A DNA stretch of 64,000 nt, from positions 248,001 through 312,000 of the forward strand of contig NZ_VYSG01000003.1 of assembly GCF_010667615.1 (NCBI RefSeq), given 5' to 3'. The notes under the pieces are model-generated. The model was not told the DNA's origin and searched no databases. It saw only the letters and a program-made list of their open reading frames with translations. The DNA is from Bifidobacterium choloepi. Its GTDB lineage: Bacteria > Actinomycetota > Actinomycetes > Actinomycetales > Bifidobacteriaceae. This document shows positions 1-8,168 of the stretch, one piece after another (position 1 is the stretch's first letter; every line of letters begins with the position of its first letter). The position numbers and the translations under genes are program-made.

Positions 1-2039
1 ACATCAACGAGGCCGTGTCCCGCCTCGTCAACAAGGACGAGTCGCTGGTGCGCGAGAACGCCAACAAGGACTCGAACGTCTACGCCACGCAGCGCGACCT
101 GCTCGCCGGCGCCGTCTCGAAGGCCTCCGCGTTCTCGATGCTGCCCGACGCCGTCGCCAACGCCCACATGAAGGGCGACATCCACTTCCACGACGCCGAT
201 TATTCGCCGTTCACGTCGATGAACAACTGCTCGCTGCCGGACTTCGGCGACATGCTGCGCCACGGCTTCGCGCTCGGCAACGCGATGATGGACTCGCCGA
301 AGTCGATCGGCACGGCCGCCACGCAGATCACGCAGATCATCAAGGACATCGCTGGCGCCCAGTACGGCGGTCAGACCGTCAACCGCGCCGACGAGATGCT
401 CGAGGAGTACGCGAAGCGTGACTACGAGAAGAACATGGACATGGCGCACGCCGTCATTCCGGACTCCACGCCGATCGCCGTCGCCGAGGACATGGTGCGC
501 GGCCTCAAGGCCCAGGAGCCGAAGTGGCTGCACTTCGAGAACCGCGAGCCGCTGCCCGACGACGTCCCGTTCGACGAGAACCTTCCCGAGCTCGAGCAGC
601 TGCGCGAAATTTACGCGAAGATCATGACGCGCAAGGCGATCTACGACGCGATGCAGACGATGGAATACCAGATCAACTCGAACCGCGTCTCGAACGGCCA
701 GACCCCGTTCGTCACCGTCGGCTTCGGCCTGGGCACCTCGTGGTTCGCCCGCGAGATCCAGCGCGCGATTCTCCTGAACCGCATCCGCGGCCTGGGCAAG
801 GACCGCCACACGGCGATCTTCCCGAAGCTCGTCTTCACGATCAAGCACGGCGTCAACGCCGATCCGGCGGACCCGAACTACGACATGAAGGAACTCGCGC
901 TCGAGTGCTCGACCAAGCGCATGTACCCAGATGTCGTGTTCTACGAGAACATCGTCAAGATCACCGGCTCCTTCAAGGCGCCGATGGGCTGCCGTTCGTT
1001 CCTGCAGGGCTGGATCGACCCGGCGACCGGCGAGGACGTCGAGGACGGCCGCATGAACCTCGGTGTCGTCACCGTCAACATCCCGCGCATCGCGCTGGAA
1101 TCGCACGGCGACGTCGACCGCTTCTGGAAGATCTTCGACGAGCGCATGGAGATTGCCCACCAGGCGCTGCAGTTCCGCATCATGCGCTGCAAGCAGGCGA
1201 CGCCGGTCAACGCCCCGACGCTGTTCCGCTACGGCGCGTTCGGCCGCCTCGGTGCCAACGACAACGTCGACCAGCTGTTCCGCAACGAGCGCGCGACGAT
1301 CTCGCTGGGCTACATCGGCCTGTACGAGGCGACGTCGGTGTTCTTCGGCAAGAACTGGATGCGCGACCACGGCTGGGATCCGCAGGGCAAGGAATTCGCG
1401 CTGTCGATCGTCCGGAAGATGAACCAGCTGTGCAAGGACTGGAGCAAGGCCGAGGGCTACCACTACTCGGTGTACTCCACGCCGGCCGAATCGCTGACCG
1501 ACCGCTTCAACCGCATGGACCGCGAGAAGTTCGGCGAGGTCGAGGGCGTCACCGACCACGACTTCTACACCAACTCGTTCCACTACCCGGTGTGGCTGCA
1601 GCCGACGCCGATGGAGAAGCTCAACTACGAGAAGGACTTCCCGTACTTCGCGTCCGGCGGCTTCATCAACTACTGCGAGTTCCCGTGCCTGCAGGCCAAC
1701 CCGAAGGCGCTCGAGGCCGTCTGGGACTACGCCTACAACATCGGCATCGGCTACCTCGGCACGAACACGCCGATCGACCACTGCTTCGAGTGTGGCTTCG
1801 AGGGCGACTTCGAGCCGACCGAGGAAGGCTTCAAGTGCCCGGAGTGCGGCAACTCCGATCCGGACAAGTGCAACGTGACCAAGCGCACCTGCGGCTACCT
1901 GGGCAACCCGGTCCAGCGCCCGATGGTCCATGGCCGCCACGAGGAGATCGCCCACCGCGTCAAGCACATGAGCGGCGAGACCGGTCACGTGACGCTGTCC
2001 GACGGCACGAACCGCGAGTGGTTCGAGGAGACCAAGTAG
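1..2039 (+). CDS. nrdD: Anaerobic ribonucleoside-triphosphate reductase, 5'-truncated by window edge
   Basis: This is the large subunit of the oxygen-sensitive class III ribonucleotide reductase, which reduces ribonucleoside triphosphates to deoxyribonucleotides with a glycyl radical. The frame is open from base 3, so the start and the N-terminal regulatory (ATP-cone) part lie outside the window; about 678 residues remain. The C-terminus carries a four-cysteine zinc site (CFECGF, then CPECGN) followed by the glycyl-radical motif RTCGYLG, whose radical glycine codon is at 1893-1895. The activase gene nrdG follows on the same strand after a terminator hairpin. Presence of this enzyme shows a capacity for anaerobic DNA synthesis. 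Identification is firm; only the missing 5' end is uncertain. Confidence 0.97.
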   Translation, partial: INEAVSRLVNKDESLVRENANKDSNVYATQRDLLAGAVSKASAFSMLPDAVANAHMKGDIHFHDADYSPFTSMNNCSLPDFGDMLRHGFALGNAMMDSPKSIGTAATQITQIIKDIAGAQYGGQTVNRADEMLEEYAKRDYEKNMDMAHAVIPDSTPIAVAEDMVRGLKAQEPKWLHFENREPLPDDVPFDENLPELEQLREIYAKIMTRKAIYDAMQTMEYQINSNRVSNGQTPFVTVGFGLGTSWFAREIQRAILLNRIRGLGKDRHTAIFPKLVFTIKHGVNADPADPNYDMKELALECSTKRMYPDVVFYENIVKITGSFKAPMGCRSFLQGWIDPATGEDVEDGRMNLGVVTVNIPRIALESHGDVDRFWKIFDERMEIAHQALQFRIMRCKQATPVNAPTLFRYGAFGRLGANDNVDQLFRNERATISLGYIGLYEATSVFFGKNWMRDHGWDPQGKEFALSIVRKMNQLCKDWSKAEGYHYSVYSTPAESLTDRFNRMDREKFGEVEGVTDHDFYTNSFHYPVWLQPTPMEKLNYEKDFPYFASGGFINYCEFPCLQANPKALEAVWDYAYNIGIGYLGTNTPIDHCFECGFEGDFEPTEEGFKCPECGNSDPDKCNVTKRTCGYLGNPVQRPMVHGRHEEIAHRVKHMSGETGHVTLSDGTNREWFEETK

Positions 2040-2058
2040 GCAATCCCCTGACACCCTG

Positions 2059-2087
2059 AAACGGCCGGCCACGAGCCGGCCGTTTTC
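2059..2087 (+). terminator. Intrinsic terminator after nrdD
   Basis: A perfect stem (ACGGCCGGC, loop CACGA, GCCGGCCGT) is followed by a T run. It lies 20 bases after the nrdD stop and before nrdG, so nrdG may be read through or have its own promoter. Confidence 0.85.
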
Positions 2088-2175
2088 GATTGGATCCCCG
2101 CCGGAAGGGATTATGAAGTCGGGGACGCCGCGAAGCGGCGGAGTCGCACTGGAACGCAAGATGGAGACGAGAGCA

Positions 2176-2868
2176 ATGGCATTACACGACTTTGCGGCCG
2201 GCGAGGCGAATCGCGGACCGTTCATTCCGACGAGGCACGCGAACAACCCGCGCGCCGGACAGTGGACGAGCGCGAAGATGAGCCACAACATGGTGGCCGA
2301 CTACAAGCGGTTCCTGATGACCGACGGCGAGGGCATCCGCTGCTCGCTGTACGTCTCCGGCTGCCCGTTCCACTGCGACGAATGCTACAACGCGTCGATC
2401 TGGGACTTCCGTGCCGGCCACGAATACACCGACAAGCTCGAGCAGCAGATCATCGACGACCTCGCGTTGCCGTACGTCCAGGGCCTCACGCTCCTCGGCG
2501 GCGAGCCGCTGCTCAACACCGGCATGCTGCTGCCGCTCGTGCGCCGCATCCGCCGCGAGTTCGGGCACGACAAGGACATCTGGTGCTGGACCGGCTACAC
2601 GTGGGAGGAGCTGATGAGGCCGGGCGAATCGTCCGACAAGCTCGACCTGCTGCGAGAGATCGACATCCTCGTCGACGGCCGCTACATGAAGGACCTGCAC
2701 GATTCGCTGCTGCAGTTCCGCGGCTCCTCGAACCAGCGCATCATCGACGTCCCCGCCAGCCTCGCCGCCGGCGAGCCGGTCCTGTGGAGCAAGCTCCACG
2801 ACCAGGAACGATTCATCCCCGAAATCTACGGCAAGGAACGCTCCGCCGGCGAAGGCGACGCCAGCTGA
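2176..2868 (+). CDS. nrdG: Anaerobic ribonucleotide reductase activating protein (radical SAM)
   Basis: NrdG is the activase that uses S-adenosylmethionine and a [4Fe-4S] cluster to generate the glycyl radical on NrdD. The cluster motif is visible as CPFHCDEC (Cys63, Cys67, Cys70 from the chosen start), a CxxxCxxC radical-SAM signature. A glycine-rich SAM-binding stretch follows (LTLLGGEPLL). The start at 2176 is chosen because GGAG at 2163-2166 is suitably spaced; in-frame ATGs at 2113 and 2161 would add residues from a repeat-like segment (CGCCGCGAAGCGGCG plus CTGGAAC) that resembles the family B element. The product is 230 residues. It directly follows nrdD, its obligate partner. Confidence 0.95.
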   Translation: MALHDFAAGEANRGPFIPTRHANNPRAGQWTSAKMSHNMVADYKRFLMTDGEGIRCSLYVSGCPFHCDECYNASIWDFRAGHEYTDKLEQQIIDDLALPYVQGLTLLGGEPLLNTGMLLPLVRRIRREFGHDKDIWCWTGYTWEELMRPGESSDKLDLLREIDILVDGRYMKDLHDSLLQFRGSSNQRIIDVPASLAAGEPVLWSKLHDQERFIPEIYGKERSAGEGDAS

Positions 2869-2879
2869 CTTCTCTTCTC

Positions 2880-2920
2880 GATGTCGCAATCCCGTGATCC
2901 GATCACGGGATTGCGACATC
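2880..2920. repeat. Family C palindrome, copy 1
   Basis: A perfect 19-bp inverted repeat with a 3-base loop, beginning GATGTCGCAATCCCG and ending in GACATC. It sits 12 bases after nrdG and could act as a transcript end or mRNA-stabilising hairpin; there is no T tract. Confidence 0.85.
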
Positions 2921-2929
2921 TTGGGACAG

Positions 2930-3000
2930 AGCTCCCTGGAAGGGAGCTGCCGAGCGTGGCGAGGCTGAGGGTCGACCGCGGCGAAGCCGCGCGCTGGAAC
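2930..3000. repeat. Family A repeat element, half copy
   Basis: Begins with the AGCTCCCTGGAAGGGAGCT hairpin, then a small hairpin, GAGGGTCGACC, a GAA-loop hairpin (GCGGCGAAGCCGC) and GCGCTGGAAC. It corresponds to one arm of the full inverted-repeat element seen at 27678-27884. Confidence 0.8.
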
Positions 3001-3022
3001 GTGAGTGGATGCCGGTACCTTT

Positions 3023-3107
3023 CTTTCTGATGTCACGAACTCTTTCTGATGTCACGAACTCTTTCTGATGTCACGAACCCGAGCTGCGAACTCGGGTTCG
3101 TGACACC
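3023..3107. repeat. Three 19-bp direct repeats ending in family C palindrome, copy 2
   Basis: The unit CTTTCTGATGTCACGAACT is repeated exactly at 3023 and 3042. A third copy at 3061 runs into a complete family C hairpin at 3067-3107 (CGAACCCGAGCT, loop GCGA, then the complement). It lies between nrdG and the convergent esterase gene. Confidence 0.8.
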
Positions 3108-3124
3108 AAATCATGCGTTGCAGC

Positions 3125-5806
3125 CTACTTGTTGAACAGGCTCTCCAGCGCGGATTGGTTGGCGGTCAGGACGTCCAGCAGTCGCCGATCCCAGTGCCGG
3201 GCATCCTGCGACGAGTTGCCGAAGACGTAGTCTTCCTGGCCGTAATCGATGACGTCGAAGCCGGGGATGGCCTTGCTGGCGCCGGCCGTGCGATAGGCGG
3301 CGATGTCGGCGAGCGCGAAGCTCACCGCACCGTCGTCGCCGACCGTCACCCACGACGACAGGTCGGTACCGGTCTGCGATGTCGCGTCGCCGTTCGTCGT
3401 GCGCGCCGACGCCGCCGGCTTCGTCACGGCGACGGCTTCAACGGTGGAATCGTCACCGGAATCGTCATTACTGTCCGCATAGCCGTACTGCCCGATCATC
3501 GTGTCGACGGTGAGCGGGAGCGATTCGCCGAGGATTTCGGAGGGGACGTGGCCGCCGTCCCACTGCCACTCGACGTCGGTCGCCGTGCCGGCCGCGAGGA
3601 ACGCGAGCTCGAGGTTGAGCGAGTTGAACATCGAGATGTCGCCTTCGGCGGCGCCGGAGACAAGCCTGACCCACGTCGGGTCGCTCGTGCCGGCGGCGCC
3701 GATGTAATTGAGCGGGTTGTATAGCTCGACGATGTTGTTGCCGTACGTGTCGCCGGCCTCGACCGACTCGACGTCGGCCTGGTAGGCGGCGAGCATGTCG
3801 GCGAAGCTGTCGTAGTTGGCCGAATCGGTCGCGCCGGTGGCCGATTGCGTCGTGCCCTCGTCCGGCGTGCCGACGAAGTCGCCCATGCCATTGAGTCCGG
3901 CACCGGCTATGCCGGTCCCACCGGCGAGGTCGCCCGGCAGCCCGTCCGGCAGGTCGCCGTCGGGCAGCCCCGACGCGTCCGGCAGCGTGCCGCCGGCAAG
4001 GTCGCCGGGCGCGCCATCGGTCGTGCCGGCCGCCGCTGTCGAGCTCGTCATCGTGCCGGAGTACCGCCCCTCGACGAACGCTGTCGCCCTGTCCGCCGCC
4101 GTCATCGCGGCGACCTCCTCGTCGCTCAGCGCGTCGCCGGAGGACGAGAACCACGTCCAGTCGCTCGCGTAGTCGAGGTTGTCGATCATCCACTGCAGCT
4201 GCTGCTCGAACTTCGCGAGATACAGGTCGAGATACGTGCCGTAGTACCCGTTTGTCGCCGAGTGGTCGCCGGTACCGGACGCTTCGCCCGCCGAGGACGC
4301 CGTCGACGACGTTCCCGACGAGTTATCCGGGGAAGACGTGTCATCCGACGAAGACACGGTGTCCGACCCCGACGAATCATCGCCATCATGCTCGATCGTC
4401 AGCGCGATTTCCTTGTCCGACAGCGTGCCGTCGCCGTCGATGTCGACGCCGATCGCCGACTCGCTGACCGTCAGGTTGCGCGAGTTGACCAGCTCCATGT
4501 AGTCGGCGGCGAGCAGCCCCGCGAGTTCTTTCTGGAAGTCGGAACCGAATGAATAATCGGCGTCGAGGTAGTACTCGAACGCCATCGCCTCGTCGGCCTC
4601 GGCGAGCGACGTGATCGGCGAGTAGGCGACGGTGCCCCACGCGCCGTCGGCAATGGCCACCGCCGAACCGTCGATCGTGACGGTCGTCGTGTAGCCGCTG
4701 CCCTTGCTGGCGTTCTTGTAGACGCCGACGGCGCCGGCCTCGGCCTGATACGCGTAGAAGTCGAAATGGTCGCTGGTCGCCGCGAACATCGTCGCGTGCG
4801 CGCCGCCGCCGGATCCGCCGGTCGAGACGAGACGCTCGGCATTGCCGGGCAGGTTGCCGAGCGCGATGTTGTAGCGCACGAACCGCGCGGCGTTCTTCTG
4901 GTCGATCAGGCACAGCGGCGCGTCGCCGGTGTAGGTCGTGTTGCCGTCGGCGTCGGTGACGGTGTCCTGCTTGCCGCGGTTGCCCGGCTGCACGTTGACG
5001 TATCCCTCCGCCGCGTACTCGGTGCTCGCGTTCGCGTTCGTCTGGCTCGAGTAGCCGGCCGCGCCGGTGTTGAAGATGATCGGGGCCGTCGCCGCCGTGT
5101 ACGTCTGGCCGTTCGTCGACGTGACGGTCGCGTCGTAGTCGATGACGAGCGTGCCGGCGACGCCGGCCGTCGCCTCGTCGTCGGCGGCCGTCACGTCGAC
5201 GCTGAGGTTCGTGGCCACCTGCTGGCCCGCGGATTTGGACGACGAGCCCGAATCTGCGGACGCGCTGGCGGATGACGACGAGGCGTTGTCCGACGACGTC
5301 GCGTCGCCGGACGCGCTGGCGGTCGCCGACGACGAATCGGCTGCAGATGCGGAGTTGCTGGCCGTGCTGCCGGACGCGCTGGCGGATGATGACGAGTTGT
5401 CCGTTGATGATTCGGCTGCGCTGTACCTGTGAATGCCCTTGACGTAGGCGCCGGGGACGGCGATGCTGACGCCCTGCTCGTCCTCGATTTCGGGGTGGAT
5501 GACAGTCGTGACCGGCGACATGACCCATGCGTCGGCCGAGGCATTGTACGTCCAGGTCTGCGACGCGATGTTTCTCAGGTTGAGCCGCGTCTCGATCTCG
5601 AGTCGTTCCTCGTTGGTGGTGGCGAGCGCGACCTCGGCGTCGTTCTCGTCGCGATCATAGACGTTGGTTTCCTTGGTCTGGGAAGTGGTGTCGCTGGCCG
5701 TGTCATTGCCGGAATCGCACCCGGCAGCCCCGATGCCCAGCGTGGCCGTCACGGCCAGGGCGCACCCGGCTCCCAGCAGGCGATTGCCCCAGTGATTGCG
5801 CGTCAT
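3125..5806 (-). CDS. Large lipoprotein resembling tannase/feruloyl esterase-type hydrolases
   Basis: An 893-residue exported protein. The N-terminus has a signal peptide ending in a lipobox (GIGAAGC), so it is probably a lipid-anchored surface enzyme. A nucleophile-type motif, GGSGGGAHA, lies near residue 331, GGHVPSE near 749 and a C-terminal DARHWD near 865; together these resemble the alpha/beta-hydrolase layout of bacterial tannase/feruloyl esterase relatives. An EF-hand-like DIDGDGTLSDKE near residue 454 may bind calcium. Two Ser/Ala/Asp-rich low-complexity insertions (about residues 130-200 and 480-530) separate the domains. GGAGGAG precedes the ATG. Hydrolase class is moderately sure; the substrate is unknown, and it could equally be another polysaccharide or phenolic-ester hydrolase. 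Confidence 0.65.
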   Translation of the reverse strand: MTRNHWGNRLLGAGCALAVTATLGIGAAGCDSGNDTASDTTSQTKETNVYDRDENDAEVALATTNEERLEIETRLNLRNIASQTWTYNASADAWVMSPVTTVIHPEIEDEQGVSIAVPGAYVKGIHRYSAAESSTDNSSSSASASGSTASNSASAADSSSATASASGDATSSDNASSSSASASADSGSSSKSAGQQVATNLSVDVTAADDEATAGVAGTLVIDYDATVTSTNGQTYTAATAPIIFNTGAAGYSSQTNANASTEYAAEGYVNVQPGNRGKQDTVTDADGNTTYTGDAPLCLIDQKNAARFVRYNIALGNLPGNAERLVSTGGSGGGAHATMFAATSDHFDFYAYQAEAGAVGVYKNASKGSGYTTTVTIDGSAVAIADGAWGTVAYSPITSLAEADEAMAFEYYLDADYSFGSDFQKELAGLLAADYMELVNSRNLTVSESAIGVDIDGDGTLSDKEIALTIEHDGDDSSGSDTVSSSDDTSSPDNSSGTSSTASSAGEASGTGDHSATNGYYGTYLDLYLAKFEQQLQWMIDNLDYASDWTWFSSSGDALSDEEVAAMTAADRATAFVEGRYSGTMTSSTAAAGTTDGAPGDLAGGTLPDASGLPDGDLPDGLPGDLAGGTGIAGAGLNGMGDFVGTPDEGTTQSATGATDSANYDSFADMLAAYQADVESVEAGDTYGNNIVELYNPLNYIGAAGTSDPTWVRLVSGAAEGDISMFNSLNLELAFLAAGTATDVEWQWDGGHVPSEILGESLPLTVDTMIGQYGYADSNDDSGDDSTVEAVAVTKPAASARTTNGDATSQTGTDLSSWVTVGDDGAVSFALADIAAYRTAGASKAIPGFDVIDYGQEDYVFGNSSQDARHWDRRLLDVLTANQSALESLFNK

Positions 5807-5951
5807 GATCTCCTCCGCTCGTCGGCATCCTTGTCGATGGTGGGCTCAGTATAACGGAGAACGCCAAGGAGCGGAGCAAATTTCCCGCGGCAACGTGCTT
5901 CCCCTGTAACTCTTCCTTCGTCGCTACTCGCCATTTCGTGTTTTTGCGTCA

Positions 5952-6055
5952 CTGTGAACGTCGAGGCGTCGTGTGAACTCCGTGCCGCCCGCTTCTTGCG
6001 GCGCTGTGGACGTCGAGGCGTCGCGTGAACTTTGTACTGCCCGCTTCTCGCGGCA
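5952..6055. repeat. 52-bp tandem direct repeat, two units
   Basis: Units start at 5952 and 6004 with CTGTGRACGTCGAGGCGTCG and continue through GTGAACT and CCCGCTTCT, differing by a few substitutions. A third partial CTGTG follows at 6056. No function is evident. Confidence 0.75.
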
Positions 6056-6152
6056 CTGTGATCCCTCAGGAAAGGCGCTTCCGTGGCGACACGCCCGGAT
6101 TGCGCGTGTCTGGAGAGAGAGAAGAGGAGAGGACGAGAGTGTATACGGGAAA

Positions 6153-6195
6153 GGGGCGCACAAGATTTTTGCTCCGAAAAAATCTTGTGCGCCCC
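6153..6195. repeat. Hairpin with A/T core (bidirectional terminator-like)
   Basis: GGGGCGCACAAGATTTTT pairs with AAAAAATCTTGTGCGCCCC across a 6-base loop. The stem is G/C-rich outside and A/T-rich inside. It closely resembles the hairpin at 6266-6310. Confidence 0.7.
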
Positions 6196-6265
6196 TCATT
6201 TTGAGTGCATGAGAGAAGGTTGAATTTCCGGCGTTTGCGACCTATGCGAATGTGAGATTTTGTGC

Positions 6266-6310
6266 AGGAACGCACGAGATTTTTTCGGGTAAAAAATCTC
6301 GTGCGTCCTT
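6266..6310. repeat. Second A/T-cored hairpin, near the end of the nuclease-like gene
   Basis: CGCACGAGATTTTTT pairs with AAAAAATCTCGTGCG around the loop CGGGT. It lies about 60 bases beyond the stop of the minus-strand gene at 6369-7211 and could terminate it. Confidence 0.65.
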
Positions 6311-6368
6311 CCTCGATGCCTCCTCATGTAGTGCGGGAAAGGAAGTTAGAAAATAGACATTTCCCACA

Positions 6369-7211
6369 TCAAATGACAATATGCGCAATCTCGAGGAGCA
6401 TTCGCTGGCGCTCCATCATTGTCGAGATCTGTTCGAGGATGTGCTGCTTGGCCGCGTCGGTGCATAGATCCCTCTTTGTCACATAGAGAAGGTCCCATCC
6501 CTGGATCCTGAGTGCGTTGTACTTGTGAAAATCGGCGCACATCACGGCTGTATCCGCATGGTATGAGCCCTGGTATTCGATGCCGAACTTGAGATCGGGA
6601 AAGGCGATATCCAGATAGCAGCAGGAACCGTCCTCCAGATCCACTCGAAAGTTGGGTACGCCGCGCCCTATGCCGTTGCGCAGAAGCAAAAGGAAAAGAA
6701 CCGATTCGCGTGGAGACGCCGTGTTGTTGACAAGTTCGTCCTTGATCTTGAGGCATCTTGCACGACCCGCAAATCCCGGGGTGTCAACGGCATATTGGAT
6801 GAGGTCTTCCACCGTGCAGCACCTTAGCTGTTCGTTCCAGCAGGCCAGACTGCAACCGGCGACAATGAGTCCTTCCTCGCCCGTGGTTCCTGCAATTTGT
6901 ACCCAGGCGACCTGCGGGCCGACGACATCATATGCGTCGTAGTTGCTGCCGATAAGGGCGCCGTTCCATTCATGTGACCGAACGCGCGTATTCCTGCGTC
7001 CCGGTCCTTTCGTCCCCGACGCGATGGCAATGTGCGGTGGCATGAGAGATAGCCTGCAATCTGCGGGCGTTTCCACGCCGTGAAATTCCAGCGCGGAGAC
7101 ATGCGAAAATGCCGGCACGCCGGTCAGAAAGTGCGATGTTTCCTCGAACAGCCGGATCTGTCGTTGCCGTCGTTCAATCGCTGCGTCATAGAGTTCGCCG
7201 TTGATTCCCAT
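6369..7211 (-). CDS. Uncharacterised protein with a C-terminal nuclease-like (DUF559/PD-(D/E)xK-type) region
   Basis: A 280-residue protein I do not recognise as a named gene. The C-terminal third has the pattern of Vsr/DUF559-type restriction-endonuclease folds: a conserved ESVLFLLLL helix, then YLDIAFPDLKFGIEYQGSYH (candidate acidic catalytic residues and a His), then WDLLYVTKRDL. The N-terminal part resembles actinobacterial AbiEi-like or type IV toxin-antitoxin-associated proteins only in general layout. Base composition is visibly lower in GC than its neighbours, and it is flanked by repeats on both sides, which suggests acquisition. No partner toxin or antitoxin gene is adjacent. Nuclease activity is an inference from motif spacing. 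Confidence 0.55.
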   Translation of the reverse strand: MGINGELYDAAIERRQRQIRLFEETSHFLTGVPAFSHVSALEFHGVETPADCRLSLMPPHIAIASGTKGPGRRNTRVRSHEWNGALIGSNYDAYDVVGPQVAWVQIAGTTGEEGLIVAGCSLACWNEQLRCCTVEDLIQYAVDTPGFAGRARCLKIKDELVNNTASPRESVLFLLLLRNGIGRGVPNFRVDLEDGSCCYLDIAFPDLKFGIEYQGSYHADTAVMCADFHKYNALRIQGWDLLYVTKRDLCTDAAKQHILEQISTMMERQRMLLEIAHIVI

Positions 7212-7323
7212 GCCATGACGCTATGGAAAGATCCCCGTCTTGTCGAGCTGCCGGATGAGGTGTGGAGGACCAGTCCGGTTTCCACCGATTCGCCCGAGTC
7301 AACGGGAAGGAATTGATCGACAA

Positions 7324-7364
7324 GATGTCGCAATCCCGAGATCTAGTCCCGGAATTGCGACATC
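7324..7364. repeat. Family C palindrome, copy 3
   Basis: Starts GATGTCGCAATCCCG and ends GCGACATC, with an imperfect inner stem. It sits 15 bases downstream of the stop of the minus-strand gene at 7379-7921, fitting a 3'-end role. Confidence 0.75.
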
Positions 7365-7378
7365 AGGGAAACGGGAAA

Positions 7379-7921
7379 TCAGTGCTGTTGCTTCCAGCTC
7401 ACGTAGAGCTGCTCCTGATGGTCGAGCAGGCTCTTGAGCTCGGCGGTCGGCTCGTTCGTGTCGTAGAGCTTGAGCTCCGGCAGCTTGACGGTGAACTGGT
7501 CGTCGTCGGAGTAGACGCCGGTGCGCTGGTCCTCGCTGACGATGCCGGACGTGAACGCCGTGATCTTGCCATTCTCGAACGTCGGGCTCAGCGTGACCGG
7601 CGTGCCGGCCGCATCGATCTCGGTGCTCGTCGGTGTGCCGAACACCGTGTCATCCTGCGCCTCGGACGTCGAGTTCGTGCCGAACAGCACATGATAGAAC
7701 AGTCCGTTCGGGTACTTGAACATCTCCTCGCCGACTTCGTAGCGGCGGTAGAACTCGCCGCCGTCGGCGTCGATGTCCGCCTGCACGGTCTCGTTCGAGT
7801 TCGGCTCGTCGACATGGTCGTTGGCGATGTCGTAGTCGGCCTGCCGCACGAAGAACGCGAGCATCTCGCGGAAGCGGCGGTAGTCGTCGATATTCGGCTT
7901 CGTCATCGTTGCTGTAGTCAT
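7379..7921 (-). CDS. Uncharacterised protein, paralogue of the next gene upstream
   Basis: A 180-residue soluble acidic protein of unknown function. It is clearly related to the protein encoded at 8169-8906: YRRFREMLAFFVRQAD here matches YARFRSMLRFFVAQAE there, the tyrosine-rich segment FYRRYEVGEEMFKYPNGL matches FCSHYGIEPTLFSYPDGL, and the tails LLDHQEQL and LIDQQADL correspond. No signal peptide, membrane segment or known catalytic motif is visible. The start has a strong purine-rich site (AAGGGGG) upstream. A family C palindrome follows the stop. The two genes are separate units, about 250 bases apart on the same strand. Confidence 0.75.
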   Translation of the reverse strand: MTTATMTKPNIDDYRRFREMLAFFVRQADYDIANDHVDEPNSNETVQADIDADGGEFYRRYEVGEEMFKYPNGLFYHVLFGTNSTSEAQDDTVFGTPTSTEIDAAGTPVTLSPTFENGKITAFTSGIVSEDQRTGVYSDDDQFTVKLPELKLYDTNEPTAELKSLLDHQEQLYVSWKQQH

Positions 7922-8168
7922 CGATAATCCCCCTTATCGAGTCTGACTGAATCATTGGCACGATTCCCGCGCCAAGTCCTTATTTCCTATTTATTGCCGT
8001 GCAATTCCCATGCGCAAGCGGATCCGGTGCGCGTTCGCCGCCGGACCATCGGTACTGACATGTCGGCGCTGGCATGAGCGAGCGGCTCCGATATGTGCTC
8101 GCCGCGGGATGCGCGGCTGCACGGGCGGCTTGTGCCGCCCGCACATGTGCCAGCGCCGGCTGCCCGTG

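Larger units (their letters stand above)
5807..6368. other. Gene-free region with direct repeats and two palindromes
   Basis: I find no convincing gene in these 560 bases. The left end holds the ribosome-binding site and probable promoter of the minus-strand lipoprotein. The middle carries a 52-bp direct repeat and two related A/T-cored hairpins, listed separately. Confidence 0.6.
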
